64,000 nt of DNA. It comes from Mucilaginibacter sp. PPCGB 2223. GTDB taxonomy: Bacteria > Bacteroidota > Bacteroidia > Sphingobacteriales > Sphingobacteriaceae. The notes below the pieces were generated by a model. The model saw nothing but the letters and a program-made list of their open reading frames with translations, searched no databases and had not been told where the DNA came from. Made by a program: the position numbers and the translations under genes. Location: the NCBI RefSeq assembly GCF_001705515.1, contig NZ_MDJS01000001.1:1674001-1738000 (forward strand), in the 5' to 3' direction. Position 1 is the first letter of the stretch; every line of letters begins with the position of its first letter. This document shows, piece after piece, positions 24,777 to 33,405 of this stretch.

Positions 24777-25454
24777 ATGAATGTTTTGATCGTAGAAGAC
24801 GAAAAATCGCTGGCACGTGAGCTGGAAATATTTTTAACTAACGGTAATTACCTGTGCGAGATATGCTATGATGGTAAATCGGCATCGCAAAAGATAGGCG
24901 TAAACCTGTACGATTTTATATTGATAGATCTTGGTCTGCCCGATTACGAGGGTCTGGATTTACTTAAGGAAGCAAAAAAGAACAATCCCGAAGCGGCCTG
25001 TATTATTTTAACGGCCCGCGCCGAAGTTTACGACCGTATCAAAGGCCTCGATCTGGGTGCCGACGATTACCTGCCCAAGCCCTTCTCAATGCTTGAACTG
25101 CAAAGCCGTATGCAGGCCATTACCCGGCGCAAATTTGGTTTAAAACATACTACCATAACGTTGGGAGAATTTTTAATCGACCTGAACGACCGCAGCATTA
25201 CACACGATGGCACTCCTGTCAGCGCCATCACCAAAAAAGAATTCGACCTTATAGCTTATCTCATCCTGCACAAAAACCGCACACTTACCCGCCCGCAATT
25301 GAGCGAGCATATTTGGGGCAGTGTAGTTAACGACGATTATGACTCGAACTATATCGACGTCCATATTAAAAACATCCGCAAAAAACTGGGCGTTTATGCT
25401 CAGCCCGATTGGCTGGAAACCGTACGTGGCTTAGGTTACAAAATAAAAATATAA
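24777..25454 (+). CDS. OmpR/PhoB family response regulator
   Basis: 225 residues. The receiver domain (1-115) has the acidic pair E7/D8, phospho-acceptor D51 (FILIDLGLPDYEG) and K in YLPKPFSM. The winged-helix effector domain (about 130-225) includes ITKKEFDLIAYLILHKNRT and LETVRGLGYKIKI. It is followed 6 bp later by its sensor kinase. Linkage to a barrel protein and, more distantly, a PepSY-like lipoprotein points to envelope control. Confidence 0.95.
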   Translation: MNVLIVEDEKSLARELEIFLTNGNYLCEICYDGKSASQKIGVNLYDFILIDLGLPDYEGLDLLKEAKKNNPEAACIILTARAEVYDRIKGLDLGADDYLPKPFSMLELQSRMQAITRRKFGLKHTTITLGEFLIDLNDRSITHDGTPVSAITKKEFDLIAYLILHKNRTLTRPQLSEHIWGSVVNDDYDSNYIDVHIKNIRKKLGVYAQPDWLETVRGLGYKIKI

Positions 25455-25460
25455 TACGGT

Positions 25461-26795
25461 TTGAAACTGCAAAACAAACTCACCTTGTTTAATACCAGCT
25501 CAAAACTGGTGATTGTGATCCTGTTTGTTTTGCTGTTGCCAAAGCTTATCCAAAACATTAATAAAACCTACACCGATAACCGCCTGCGCAAACAACGTGA
25601 TAAGTTTTTGCAGATCGTAAAAGAACGCGGCATATCCAACTATATACAAAATGGCGAAAGCTACGGCAGTTACCTCCCATTGCACGAAGATTTTATCAGT
25701 TTGGATATCGATACTGCAAACGAGTGGCTGGACACGATTAAGAACGACCGCCGGGTTTTTACCGATGATAAAGATACTTTGGAGTACCGGATACTGAGCC
25801 GCAATTTTACCGTCAGCAACAAGAAATACCTGCTCGAAATTGGCCGCAGTGTGAGTACCATAAGCGATACCAGCAGCCCATTGCAAAGTATTGCCCTGCA
25901 GGTACTGCTGGGGATGATCTTTCTGACCATCCTTTCGGATCTGATCTACTCCAACTACGTGCTCAGGCCACTCGATAAGATCATTAAAACCAAGCTTATC
26001 GGCCATAAATTTCCCAACTTCGGCATTTATAAAAAGGTGCGCACCACCACCTCTGACTTTCAATATCTCGACGAGAGCATCCACCAGATGATCAAAACCA
26101 TCGAAAGCACCTTTCAGAAAGAACGTGAGTTCATCTCAAATGCCTCGCACGAGCTGATGACGCCCATCTCGATACTGCAATCCAAAATAGAGAATATGTT
26201 CGACCGCGACGATGTGATAGACGACGTAAAGGTACGCCTGCTCGAGATGCAACGGATATTGAACCGGTTGAAAAGCATCACCAAAACTCTATTATTGATA
26301 TCGCAGATCGAAAACGAGCAATTTATCAAGGATGATAATGTGAATGCCGCCGAGCTTTTACAGGAAGTTTATGATGAGATATCCATTCGCCTGCAAGAGA
26401 AGAACCTTACACTGAATATTGCCGTTGCGCCAAATGTTACGTTAAACGGTATCAATAAGTTTTTGATGTTTAACCTGTTCTTTAACCTTATTAACAATGC
26501 TATCAAATACAATCAGGAGTCGGGCACGATAGAGATAAACGGTTATATGTACGATGGTGCATTTGTGGTAGAAATTTCGGATACCGGCATTGGAATAGCC
26601 GAAGAGCAGTTGCCGCTTATTTTTAACCGTTTTAAGAAGTTCAAACAATCGTTGCAGCAGGAAAGCTTTGGCCTGGGCTTGCCTATCGTAAAATCCATTG
26701 CCGATTTCCATAATATCCGGATCGATGTGGCTTCGCAGCTTGGCAAAGGTACTACCTTTAAACTCACTTTTCCTCCCGAACTCTACAACAGTTAA
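25461..26795 (+). CDS. Sensor histidine kinase
   Basis: 444 residues from a TTG start at 25461, 6 bp after the response regulator; no nearby ATG fits. Two membrane helices (about 16-31 and 145-165) bracket a periplasmic sensor of about 110 residues. The HisKA box is NASHELMTPISIL with H230. The ATPase domain has NLINNAIKYN (N box), DTGIGIAEE (G1) and FGLGLPIVKSI (G2). The ligand is unknown. It pairs with the upstream OmpR-type regulator and ends at a strong palindromic terminator. Confidence 0.94.
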   Translation: MKLQNKLTLFNTSSKLVIVILFVLLLPKLIQNINKTYTDNRLRKQRDKFLQIVKERGISNYIQNGESYGSYLPLHEDFISLDIDTANEWLDTIKNDRRVFTDDKDTLEYRILSRNFTVSNKKYLLEIGRSVSTISDTSSPLQSIALQVLLGMIFLTILSDLIYSNYVLRPLDKIIKTKLIGHKFPNFGIYKKVRTTTSDFQYLDESIHQMIKTIESTFQKEREFISNASHELMTPISILQSKIENMFDRDDVIDDVKVRLLEMQRILNRLKSITKTLLLISQIENEQFIKDDNVNAAELLQEVYDEISIRLQEKNLTLNIAVAPNVTLNGINKFLMFNLFFNLINNAIKYNQESGTIEINGYMYDGAFVVEISDTGIGIAEEQLPLIFNRFKKFKQSLQQESFGLGLPIVKSIADFHNIRIDVASQLGKGTTFKLTFPPELYNS

Positions 26796-26800
26796 CCGCA

Positions 26801-26836
26801 ATCAAAAGCGCCGGGGATATCCCCGGCGCTTTTGAT
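26801..26836. terminator. Bidirectional terminator, 36-bp perfect palindrome
   Basis: Two 18-bp arms are exact reverse complements with no spacer, with an AAAAGCGCC...GGCGCTTTT core. It separates the kinase gene (+) from the convergent WxxGxW gene (-). Confidence 0.92.
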
Positions 26837-26847
26837 GTTCAAATTTG

Positions 26848-27147
26848 TTATCTCCAATGGCCTGGTACCCATGCCTCGCCACCCCGTACCCTTCGCCAGT
26901 GGCCTGGTATCCATTCGTGCCGGCCCGGGCGCATACGCTCATAGTGTGGCCGCACATATTCATAACGGCCGTGGCGCCATGCCCATTCGCCGCTAACCCA
27001 TACCGATTCTCTATCCGGAGGTGCGGGCCTTACCACAACGGGCTCAACCGGCCTGGTACGTACAAAAACCCTTACTTGCGCATTACCTGTAAATGCAATA
27101 GCGCCCAAAACGGCTGCCATTGTTATTGATCTTAAAATCGTCTTCAT
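26848..27147 (-). CDS. YXWGXW/WxxGxW repeat small exported protein
   Basis: 99 residues. A signal peptide (1-23, AFTGNA-Q) is followed by a Pro/Arg/Val-rich segment and tandem repeats of the form W-x-x-G-x-W (VSGEWAWRHGRYEYV, WIPGHWRR, WVPGHW). This is the BcpO-related WxxGxW repeat family seen in Gram-negative envelopes. The molecular role is unknown. It is a single gene. Confidence 0.85.
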   Translation of the reverse strand: MKTILRSITMAAVLGAIAFTGNAQVRVFVRTRPVEPVVVRPAPPDRESVWVSGEWAWRHGRYEYVRPHYERMRPGRHEWIPGHWRRVRGGEAWVPGHWR

Positions 27148-27352
27148 ATGATGCAGTATTTATAGCTTTAACTCTGCCTTCTTTAAAAAGTTTAAAATAA
27201 TTTTCAGGCCGGAGCTTAAAAAAACAACAAAGTTACAGTAGTGCCGTTAATGTGTTAATTATTGTTAAAATCAATAAAACTCCCTCTCTTTTAAATAAAC
27301 CTTTTGATTCTGGTTTAATCTATATCCTAACTATTAATAAACGTTACACGCC

Positions 27353-28057
27353 ATGAAAAAAATTCTCTTTCTAAGCATAGGCATGCTAGTATTGCTGGCA
27401 GGCTCAATCACAGTTAAAGCCCAGGGTTATTATCCGCCTCCGCGCCGTTACCCGCACCCTCGCCGCTACCCTCAACAGCAGCAACAGCGTCAAAACAACA
27501 GCGATTTTTATAAACCCAGGTTCGGTATTGTGGCCGGTGCCAATATTGCCAATATTATTGATCCCAACGATCCGAGTTTTCATACCGATACCCGTGTTGG
27601 TCTCAATTTAGGTGTAAGTCTTGATGTGCCAATTGTGTATCCGTTGGCCTTCGAAGGTGAGCTATTGTATTCAGAAAAAGGCTATACTGCTTATACCCCC
27701 TATGGGCAATTTAGCCAGCGCAATAACTTTATCGATTTGCCATTATTGCTTAAAATTCACGTCATTCCTAATTTTAGTTTTGTGGTTGGCCCGCAGGTAG
27801 CTTTTTTAACATCTACGCAAACGGTTTTTAATAATGGCTTTAGTCAAACAGTGCAGCAACAATATACCCAGGATAGCCAGGGTTATAATAAAAGTTTGAT
27901 TGATGGCGTATTTGGTGTAAGTATCAATCTTAACCGCAATGCTGAGCTGCGCGGTCGTTATACTGTCGATCTGCAAAGTAACACAGCCTATTCGCCCAAC
28001 TATAATCCGCAATATAACAACCAGGTTTGGCAAATTGGCCTGGGCTTTAAATTCTGA
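27353..28057 (+). CDS. PorT-like outer membrane beta-barrel protein
   Basis: 234 residues with a signal peptide (about 1-23) and a Pro/Arg/Gln-rich linker (YYPPPRRYPHP). The barrel shows the pattern of the PorT/OMP_b-brl_2 family: FGIVAGANIANIIDPND, FEGELLYSEKGY, FIDLPLLLKIHVI and a C-terminus VWQIGLGFKF. Its function is presumably structural or transport in the outer membrane. A terminator follows at 28081. Confidence 0.82.
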   Translation: MKKILFLSIGMLVLLAGSITVKAQGYYPPPRRYPHPRRYPQQQQQRQNNSDFYKPRFGIVAGANIANIIDPNDPSFHTDTRVGLNLGVSLDVPIVYPLAFEGELLYSEKGYTAYTPYGQFSQRNNFIDLPLLLKIHVIPNFSFVVGPQVAFLTSTQTVFNNGFSQTVQQQYTQDSQGYNKSLIDGVFGVSINLNRNAELRGRYTVDLQSNTAYSPNYNPQYNNQVWQIGLGFKF

Positions 28058-28080
28058 TAGAATTTATTTCAAATACACGA

Positions 28081-28113
28081 TAAAAGGCATGCACAATACG
28101 TGTGCGCCTTTTA
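28081..28113. terminator. Intrinsic terminator between convergent genes
   Basis: AAAAGGC-GCACA (28082-28095) pairs with TGTGC-GCCTTTT (28101-28112) with a 2-nt bulge. It ends the barrel gene and lies just past the stop of the 913-residue gene on the other strand. Confidence 0.82.
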
Positions 28114-28114
28114 T

Positions 28115-30856
28115 TTATTGTACATTATAATGATACACAAACCGGCCGACGTTACCATCGCCGTCAATACCTTCAACAACTACCCGGTAGCTGCCGCGGC
28201 CATCGGCGTTAAAAAATTCGACGCTTGTTGCGCCGGTAGTTTTATCGGTTAACAACCTTGGGTTCCAGTAAATAGTGGTACGCAGATCGGACCGCGAATT
28301 AACAGTTGCCGGGCCGGCGTATTTAGGCGAATAAAACTCGCGCGTTTTGCTATATCCCATTGGCATGAAGGTTAACAGGTATTTTGGCGGGAACAACTCT
28401 TTAAGCTGTTCTTTGCTGATCTTTTTACCCTCGGGTTTCTTTTTACCGTTGATCACGATAACGCCATTGGTATTGTACATCCGGTTTATACCGCTCAGGT
28501 CATCTTTCATAAACGTTTCTACCGATTCAATTTCGTTAGCATTTATACTTGCCAGGTAATTGTAATCAACATTCATCCCATTATAAAATATCGCGGCAGG
28601 GGTACGTTTACCACTGTTATAATCGCGCGTTACATAAAAGTTATTATTATCATAGGTAAAACCGATCAGGGCGGTTTGTAAACAACTGGCTAAAAACGGG
28701 CAATCCTTCAGTTGTTCGCCCTTTACCAGGTGATCCGGGTCCATAGCAAGTCCCATCAGTGCAGGATAATCTGTATGGCTCGGTTTTTTAACATAGGGCA
28801 CATCTTTTATCACAACCTCCTTCAGTGTATGGCTGTTGTTATAAATTTTCAGACTGTTTTGCAGATACGGATGCATCAGGCTATCTATATTGGCTACCTC
28901 ATCAGGCGCATTATAATTAGGTGTTACACCTTGCAGCGGAGGCTGGTCAAGCGTCATCATCAGCGAGTTGTTGTTCAGGTTATCGCGCGCGTTCAGGGTT
29001 ACGCTGGTTGAGTCGGATATGGACAGATTTGAGAATTTGAATTTCCCAACCGGGTCGGTAATAGTTTGCGTCGAAAAATTATTATCCGGTATCTGCAGCC
29101 TTACATTGCCTTTTCGTATAGGCAGCCCGGTATTGTTTCGCAATGTACCCGATATTTCAATGCCGTGCATTTCGGGCAGAAAATATACCGGCGGCTTCTT
29201 ATCGGCTATAATATCACGGTACGAAAACCTGCGGTACCCCTGTGTCAGCATCAGCACGTCCAGATCGGATGTCGTTTTATCGGTAACGTTTGTAAAATAG
29301 TAATTGGGTTTTTCGATATAGCCTTTCAAATCGGATGTAAGGAGCAAACTGGTGAGTATCGTGGTTTCGGCATTTTCATCAAGAGGCACTTTACTTTCGT
29401 CTATCACCGCCATCGAAATGCTTGCTGCCACAGGCGTTGTTTGATTTTTAGCCGTTACATTAAGCTTTACTTTTTGCCTTGCAGCGAAAGTCTGGTTAGA
29501 AGATGTTACCGAGAGGTTCAACAGATCATTCGCCCGGATGAAAACGATCCGCTCGCTTACCGGGCTGCCATTTGATGCAAACAGCGTGATCTGCAATATC
29601 CCGGTAGGAAATTTACTTTTAGGTACAGATGCAGTGTATAACTGACTGGTAAGCGTGCTTTTTGCCGCATAATAAATGATCCCACCGCTTTGCGCGATGA
29701 TGTAAAACTCCTTACCCTGGTTTTTTTGAAAAAAAATGTCATTACTGGTGATCTTCAACAACAGGTTTTGCGGATCGATGATGCTTGCCGCCAGATTGAT
29801 CCCGGTACTTGCTATCCTCGGCAGATCGTAATTACCGTGGCTGCCATCGGCAAAGGTAACATTGGCCGTATAAGTTTTCCCGCTTTCGGGCGTCAGCACA
29901 AATTTGCCCATGCCCCGGTTTTGCGATTTAAAGTCGGTAACCTGCTTGCCGTCGCTATCCATAATAACGCCGCTCACATCAATCCCCAAACCATCAGGTT
30001 TGACAGCTTTAAAACCCATTACGGTACGGATACCGCTGATCAGTTCGCCGCCTTCGGGGAAGAACTGTACATCTTTTTCTTTATCAACCTGTTTTAACGA
30101 AAACGAAGCACCAAGCACTTTGCGGCTACCCACTTCAATATTGGTTTGCAGCGGCGCCTGGCTAATTCCCGATAGCTTGGCAGTATTAATGACGATATTG
30201 GCAGCGCCGCTGGCATCGGTAACAGCTGTACCTTTTATTTCTTTATCGTCCTCCGGGTCGACATGCCAGTTCACCTTTTTACCGGCGTATGCAAGGCCAT
30301 TCTGATCGCGGTACACTACGTGTGCGGTTACTTTCGATTGCCCGTTCTTTGCTGGTGCAACAGCCAGCGATACGTTAGTGGTTAATTCCTTCTCTATCGC
30401 ATTCCCAACACTGATCACCTTGTTAAAAAAGTAGGCCGGGTCTGAATTACGCATCCAGTTGGTATAGGCTACCAAATGATAGCTGCCCTGCTTGTACATG
30501 TTTTGAGGCAAGGGTATACTGCCCCAGGCAATGCCGTTATTAAGCGGCAATTTAATGGTTGTTACCAGCGAATCGCGGCTGGTGATCACATCCACGTATA
30601 CTATCCGGCTCAACCCCGTAAGCTGGTGCTTATCGATAGTAGCATAAGCTTTAAACCAGATGGTATCGCCTATCGCGTAGTAAGGCTTATCCATGTGCAG
30701 GTAAACCTTTTCGATAGGGTGTTCATTGCCTTGTTTAATCGTTTTCTCCAATATCGTTGTTAAATTAACGGTATCGGGTTTAGTTTGCGCATCGGCCAAT
30801 AAACAAAACGTTGTAACAAATACAAATAAGGCAAATAAAAATTTCCGTAAAATCAT
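28115..30856 (-). CDS. Large exported protein with MG2-like and plug-like domains
   Basis: 913 residues with a signal peptide (1-23). The first part is an alpha-2-macroglobulin MG2-like domain (IEKVYLHMDKPYYAIGDTIW, FKAYATIDKHQLTG). Further beta-sandwich repeats follow, with a carboxypeptidase-regulatory-like segment at about 550-620 (ISGTLRNNTGLPIRKGNV) and a TonB plug-like segment near residues 740-800. No barrel is visible after it. Such proteins are common in Bacteroidota and are thought to act in envelope or protein-surface processes. The role is unproven. It is monocistronic. Confidence 0.78.
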   Translation of the reverse strand: MILRKFLFALFVFVTTFCLLADAQTKPDTVNLTTILEKTIKQGNEHPIEKVYLHMDKPYYAIGDTIWFKAYATIDKHQLTGLSRIVYVDVITSRDSLVTTIKLPLNNGIAWGSIPLPQNMYKQGSYHLVAYTNWMRNSDPAYFFNKVISVGNAIEKELTTNVSLAVAPAKNGQSKVTAHVVYRDQNGLAYAGKKVNWHVDPEDDKEIKGTAVTDASGAANIVINTAKLSGISQAPLQTNIEVGSRKVLGASFSLKQVDKEKDVQFFPEGGELISGIRTVMGFKAVKPDGLGIDVSGVIMDSDGKQVTDFKSQNRGMGKFVLTPESGKTYTANVTFADGSHGNYDLPRIASTGINLAASIIDPQNLLLKITSNDIFFQKNQGKEFYIIAQSGGIIYYAAKSTLTSQLYTASVPKSKFPTGILQITLFASNGSPVSERIVFIRANDLLNLSVTSSNQTFAARQKVKLNVTAKNQTTPVAASISMAVIDESKVPLDENAETTILTSLLLTSDLKGYIEKPNYYFTNVTDKTTSDLDVLMLTQGYRRFSYRDIIADKKPPVYFLPEMHGIEISGTLRNNTGLPIRKGNVRLQIPDNNFSTQTITDPVGKFKFSNLSISDSTSVTLNARDNLNNNSLMMTLDQPPLQGVTPNYNAPDEVANIDSLMHPYLQNSLKIYNNSHTLKEVVIKDVPYVKKPSHTDYPALMGLAMDPDHLVKGEQLKDCPFLASCLQTALIGFTYDNNNFYVTRDYNSGKRTPAAIFYNGMNVDYNYLASINANEIESVETFMKDDLSGINRMYNTNGVIVINGKKKPEGKKISKEQLKELFPPKYLLTFMPMGYSKTREFYSPKYAGPATVNSRSDLRTTIYWNPRLLTDKTTGATSVEFFNADGRGSYRVVVEGIDGDGNVGRFVYHYNVQ

Positions 30857-30959
30857 GGATGGAATGTTAAATGCTAAGGGGCCACAATATAGCCATTTAA
30901 CGTCTTAGCTTAAAAATGATGCAATACATTTAACATTTTTTTACAAAACAACAGGTGTT

Positions 30960-32261
30960 TTATTTTACCCCGGCGGCGATCTCGGTCAGCGCTTTCACCA
31001 GTTTATCCAGGTCGGCAATTTTAGTATACACATGCGGCGTTACGCGTACACAGCTGATGTTTTCCCAAACAATGCCCACAGCATGTATTTTGTATTTGCC
31101 GAGCAGGGCGCTGTCCAACTCAGCCGGGGTCATGCCGTCAACGGTCACCCCGCAAATAGCACACGAGTATTGCGGTTTTAACGAGGTATGTATCTTTACC
31201 CTGGGTATTTGCGCGGCACGGCTCGCCCAATAGTATTTGAGGTAATGGATGCGCTCCTGCTTGCGCTTGCTGCCAATGGCATTATGAAAGTTGAGCGCTT
31301 CGCCTATAGCCTGCTCTATCGGAAAACTGCGTGTACCCAAGGTTTCAAACTTGCGTATGTCATCGCTTTGAGGCTTACTATTACACAGCAGCGGCCATAT
31401 TTTCGCTATTTTTTCTTTTTTAATCCACAACATGCCTGTGCCTACCGGTGCCGATAGAAACTTATGCAAACTGGTGCCAAAATAATCGCACCCCAGGTCG
31501 GGTATCTTAAAATCCAGCAAGCCGAACGAATGCGCGCCATCCACCATCACCTCCACGCCCCGGCTGTGCGCCATACGGCATATTTTCTGCACCGGCATGA
31601 TCTGCCCTACCCAATTGATGATATGTGTTACATGCAACAGCTTGGTTTTTGGGGTAATGGCATCGGCAAAAGCTTTCACAATCTGCTCGTCGTTCTCTAT
31701 CGGGAAGTCGAAACTAAGCTGCTTATACACTATCCCCTCGCGCATGGCCCGCTGGCGGTAAGCCTGGATCATGTTCGGGTAATCCTGTTTGGTGCCGATA
31801 ACCTCGTCGCCCGCCTTCAGGTCGAGCCCGTAGATCACCGTATTCAGTGCCTCGGTGGTGTTGCGGTTAATGGCGATCTCGTCTGGCAATGTTCCGGCAA
31901 GCAGGGCGAGTTTTTCGCGAAGCGGTTCGCGGCCCATATCCAGCACCCGGTTCATGTAGTACGATGGCCCCTGGTTTGCCAGGTCGTTATACCGGGCCAG
32001 GGCCTGTTGCACCACCAATGGCGCCGGCGATACGCCGCCGTTATTCAGGATGATCAATCCCGAGTTTACCGTATAAGCCTGTTGTACAGTTGCCCAGTAG
32101 TCTTCATCTGCAGCAACCTCCGCATCCGTTAAATGCGACACCCGTTTGGCTGCATGGGCAAAATCGGCAGCATGGGCAATATCAAATAAATTACCGGCCG
32201 AAAAGGCTCCTGCCAGGGCGGTAAACTGCTTTACAAAGAGTCGTCGGTTTTGGGGCATCAA
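30960..32261 (-). CDS. Exported PLP-dependent class V aminotransferase-like enzyme
   Basis: 433 residues. The N-terminus carries a twin-arginine signal (NRRLFVKQF followed by a hydrophobic stretch and AHAAD). The PLP fold follows: AINRNTTEALNTVIYGL, VMVDGAHSFGLLD with the conserved Asp, and the Schiff-base Lys in GTSLHKFLSAPVG. It resembles isopenicillin-N-epimerase/cysteine-desulfurase-type class V enzymes. Tat export of a folded, cofactor-loaded enzyme is consistent with the signal. Its substrate is unknown, and it has no operon partner that suggests one. Confidence 0.85.
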   Translation of the reverse strand: MMPQNRRLFVKQFTALAGAFSAGNLFDIAHAADFAHAAKRVSHLTDAEVAADEDYWATVQQAYTVNSGLIILNNGGVSPAPLVVQQALARYNDLANQGPSYYMNRVLDMGREPLREKLALLAGTLPDEIAINRNTTEALNTVIYGLDLKAGDEVIGTKQDYPNMIQAYRQRAMREGIVYKQLSFDFPIENDEQIVKAFADAITPKTKLLHVTHIINWVGQIMPVQKICRMAHSRGVEVMVDGAHSFGLLDFKIPDLGCDYFGTSLHKFLSAPVGTGMLWIKKEKIAKIWPLLCNSKPQSDDIRKFETLGTRSFPIEQAIGEALNFHNAIGSKRKQERIHYLKYYWASRAAQIPRVKIHTSLKPQYSCAICGVTVDGMTPAELDSALLGKYKIHAVGIVWENISCVRVTPHVYTKIADLDKLVKALTEIAAGVK

Positions 32262-32338
32262 CTAAAGATTGAATAAATATACAAAAAGGCTGCTACTATT
32301 ATATCTGGGCCTGAAAGAAGGCCGGCATCCAAAGCTTA

Positions 32339-32875
32339 TTAAGGAAGTCGGGCATATTGCGTCTGAAAGTCTGCCAAAGGTACCACAACAGCCTTCTGCT
32401 TATCACCCTTTCCGTAAAACAGCAAAATCAGGTATCTATATTTGGTAAAATCTTTAAAAACATCAAACTTATTACCCGGATTTCCATAACCGTCAACCGC
32501 CCTGGCGGTGTAGGTGTCGCCAGAACTTTCAGTAAACTGCATATTTGCCGATACAGTTCGCGTCGGATCTTTCAGGTCATCTGTAAAGCTAACCTTCAAA
32601 CCTTTTTGAGGGGCTATTACCCCGGGCAATATAAACGATATGAACGCGGGCCGTTTAACGGTTTTTGTTTTAGCCACCGTCAGAGTAACGTATTGTTTAC
32701 TCCGTAACGAGAATTGCACATCCAAAAACATCAGCGTACCCTTATCCTTTTTATCAATATCCCATTTAAAAACGTTTACTGAGGTATCAATAACGGGTAA
32801 CTTATGCGGGGCTGCTTTTGCTGCGGTAATGCTTAAAACATAAAACGTTACAAATAAGGTATTTCGCGATCTCAT
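32339..32875 (-). CDS. Hypothetical exported protein
   Basis: 178 residues with a signal peptide (about 1-19, ending AKA). The mature protein is beta-rich with Lys/Asp-rich segments (VFKWDIDKKDKGTLMFLDV, FTDDLKDPTRTVSANM). No family is recognised. It lies 23 bp downstream of a small lipoprotein gene and 97 bp beyond ypdA's partner region on the same strand, so a short unit is possible. Periplasmic location is inferred. Confidence 0.6.
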   Translation of the reverse strand: MRSRNTLFVTFYVLSITAAKAAPHKLPVIDTSVNVFKWDIDKKDKGTLMFLDVQFSLRSKQYVTLTVAKTKTVKRPAFISFILPGVIAPQKGLKVSFTDDLKDPTRTVSANMQFTESSGDTYTARAVDGYGNPGNKFDVFKDFTKYRYLILLFYGKGDKQKAVVVPLADFQTQYARLP

Positions 32876-32898
32876 GGTTACGGTATTAAGTATATTGA

Positions 32899-33396
32899 TT
32901 ACTTTTTATGTTTGATGATAAAATAGACACCATCTATATAAAATAAAAATTGACCGGGCGCCGCAATGATCTCGTTGCTTAACGCACCGCATTCGTTCGA
33001 ATCATCTTTACCTTTAAACGAAACAACAATGATATATTTCGAGCTGATTTTCAGGTTTTCCTTTTTTATCTTGTCTTCTTCAAAGTATTTATCCGCGTTA
33101 AGCTTATCCATACCAATCTTATCATAAGCACAGGAATCCTTTGAATCTGCAATGTCGTGCTGATGAATGCGCAAAACGCTTTTTCCTACCATTTTCTTAG
33201 CCTCACTCTCATCCATCGCTGTAACGTTACCTGCAAAATAATAGCCTGTTACAACCCAATTACCCTTTATGGTAGAAAGGTTAATCTTATCAAAAGAGGC
33301 TTTTTTACCTGCTTTTTCCGAATTATTGGTACCGCAACTGGTAAACATAACCAGCACGCCTAATGAGGCAAAAAATCCAGGTAGATATTTCTTCAT
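32899..33396 (-). CDS. Small lipoprotein of unknown function
   Basis: 165 residues. The lipobox is MFTSC, Cys at about 21, followed by an acidic/basic linker. The rest has a few beta strands, three further cysteines, and no recognised domain (YVITG-like strand GNWVVTGYYFAG, KVVVSF-like strand YIIVVSFKGKD). It is 9 bp downstream of the ypdA gene and probably co-transcribed. A function in thiol chemistry is not shown. Confidence 0.62.
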   Translation of the reverse strand: MKKYLPGFFASLGVLVMFTSCGTNNSEKAGKKASFDKINLSTIKGNWVVTGYYFAGNVTAMDESEAKKMVGKSVLRIHQHDIADSKDSCAYDKIGMDKLNADKYFEEDKIKKENLKISSKYIIVVSFKGKDDSNECGALSNEIIAAPGQFLFYIDGVYFIIKHKK

Positions 33397-33405
33397 ATTG
33401 TGTCC

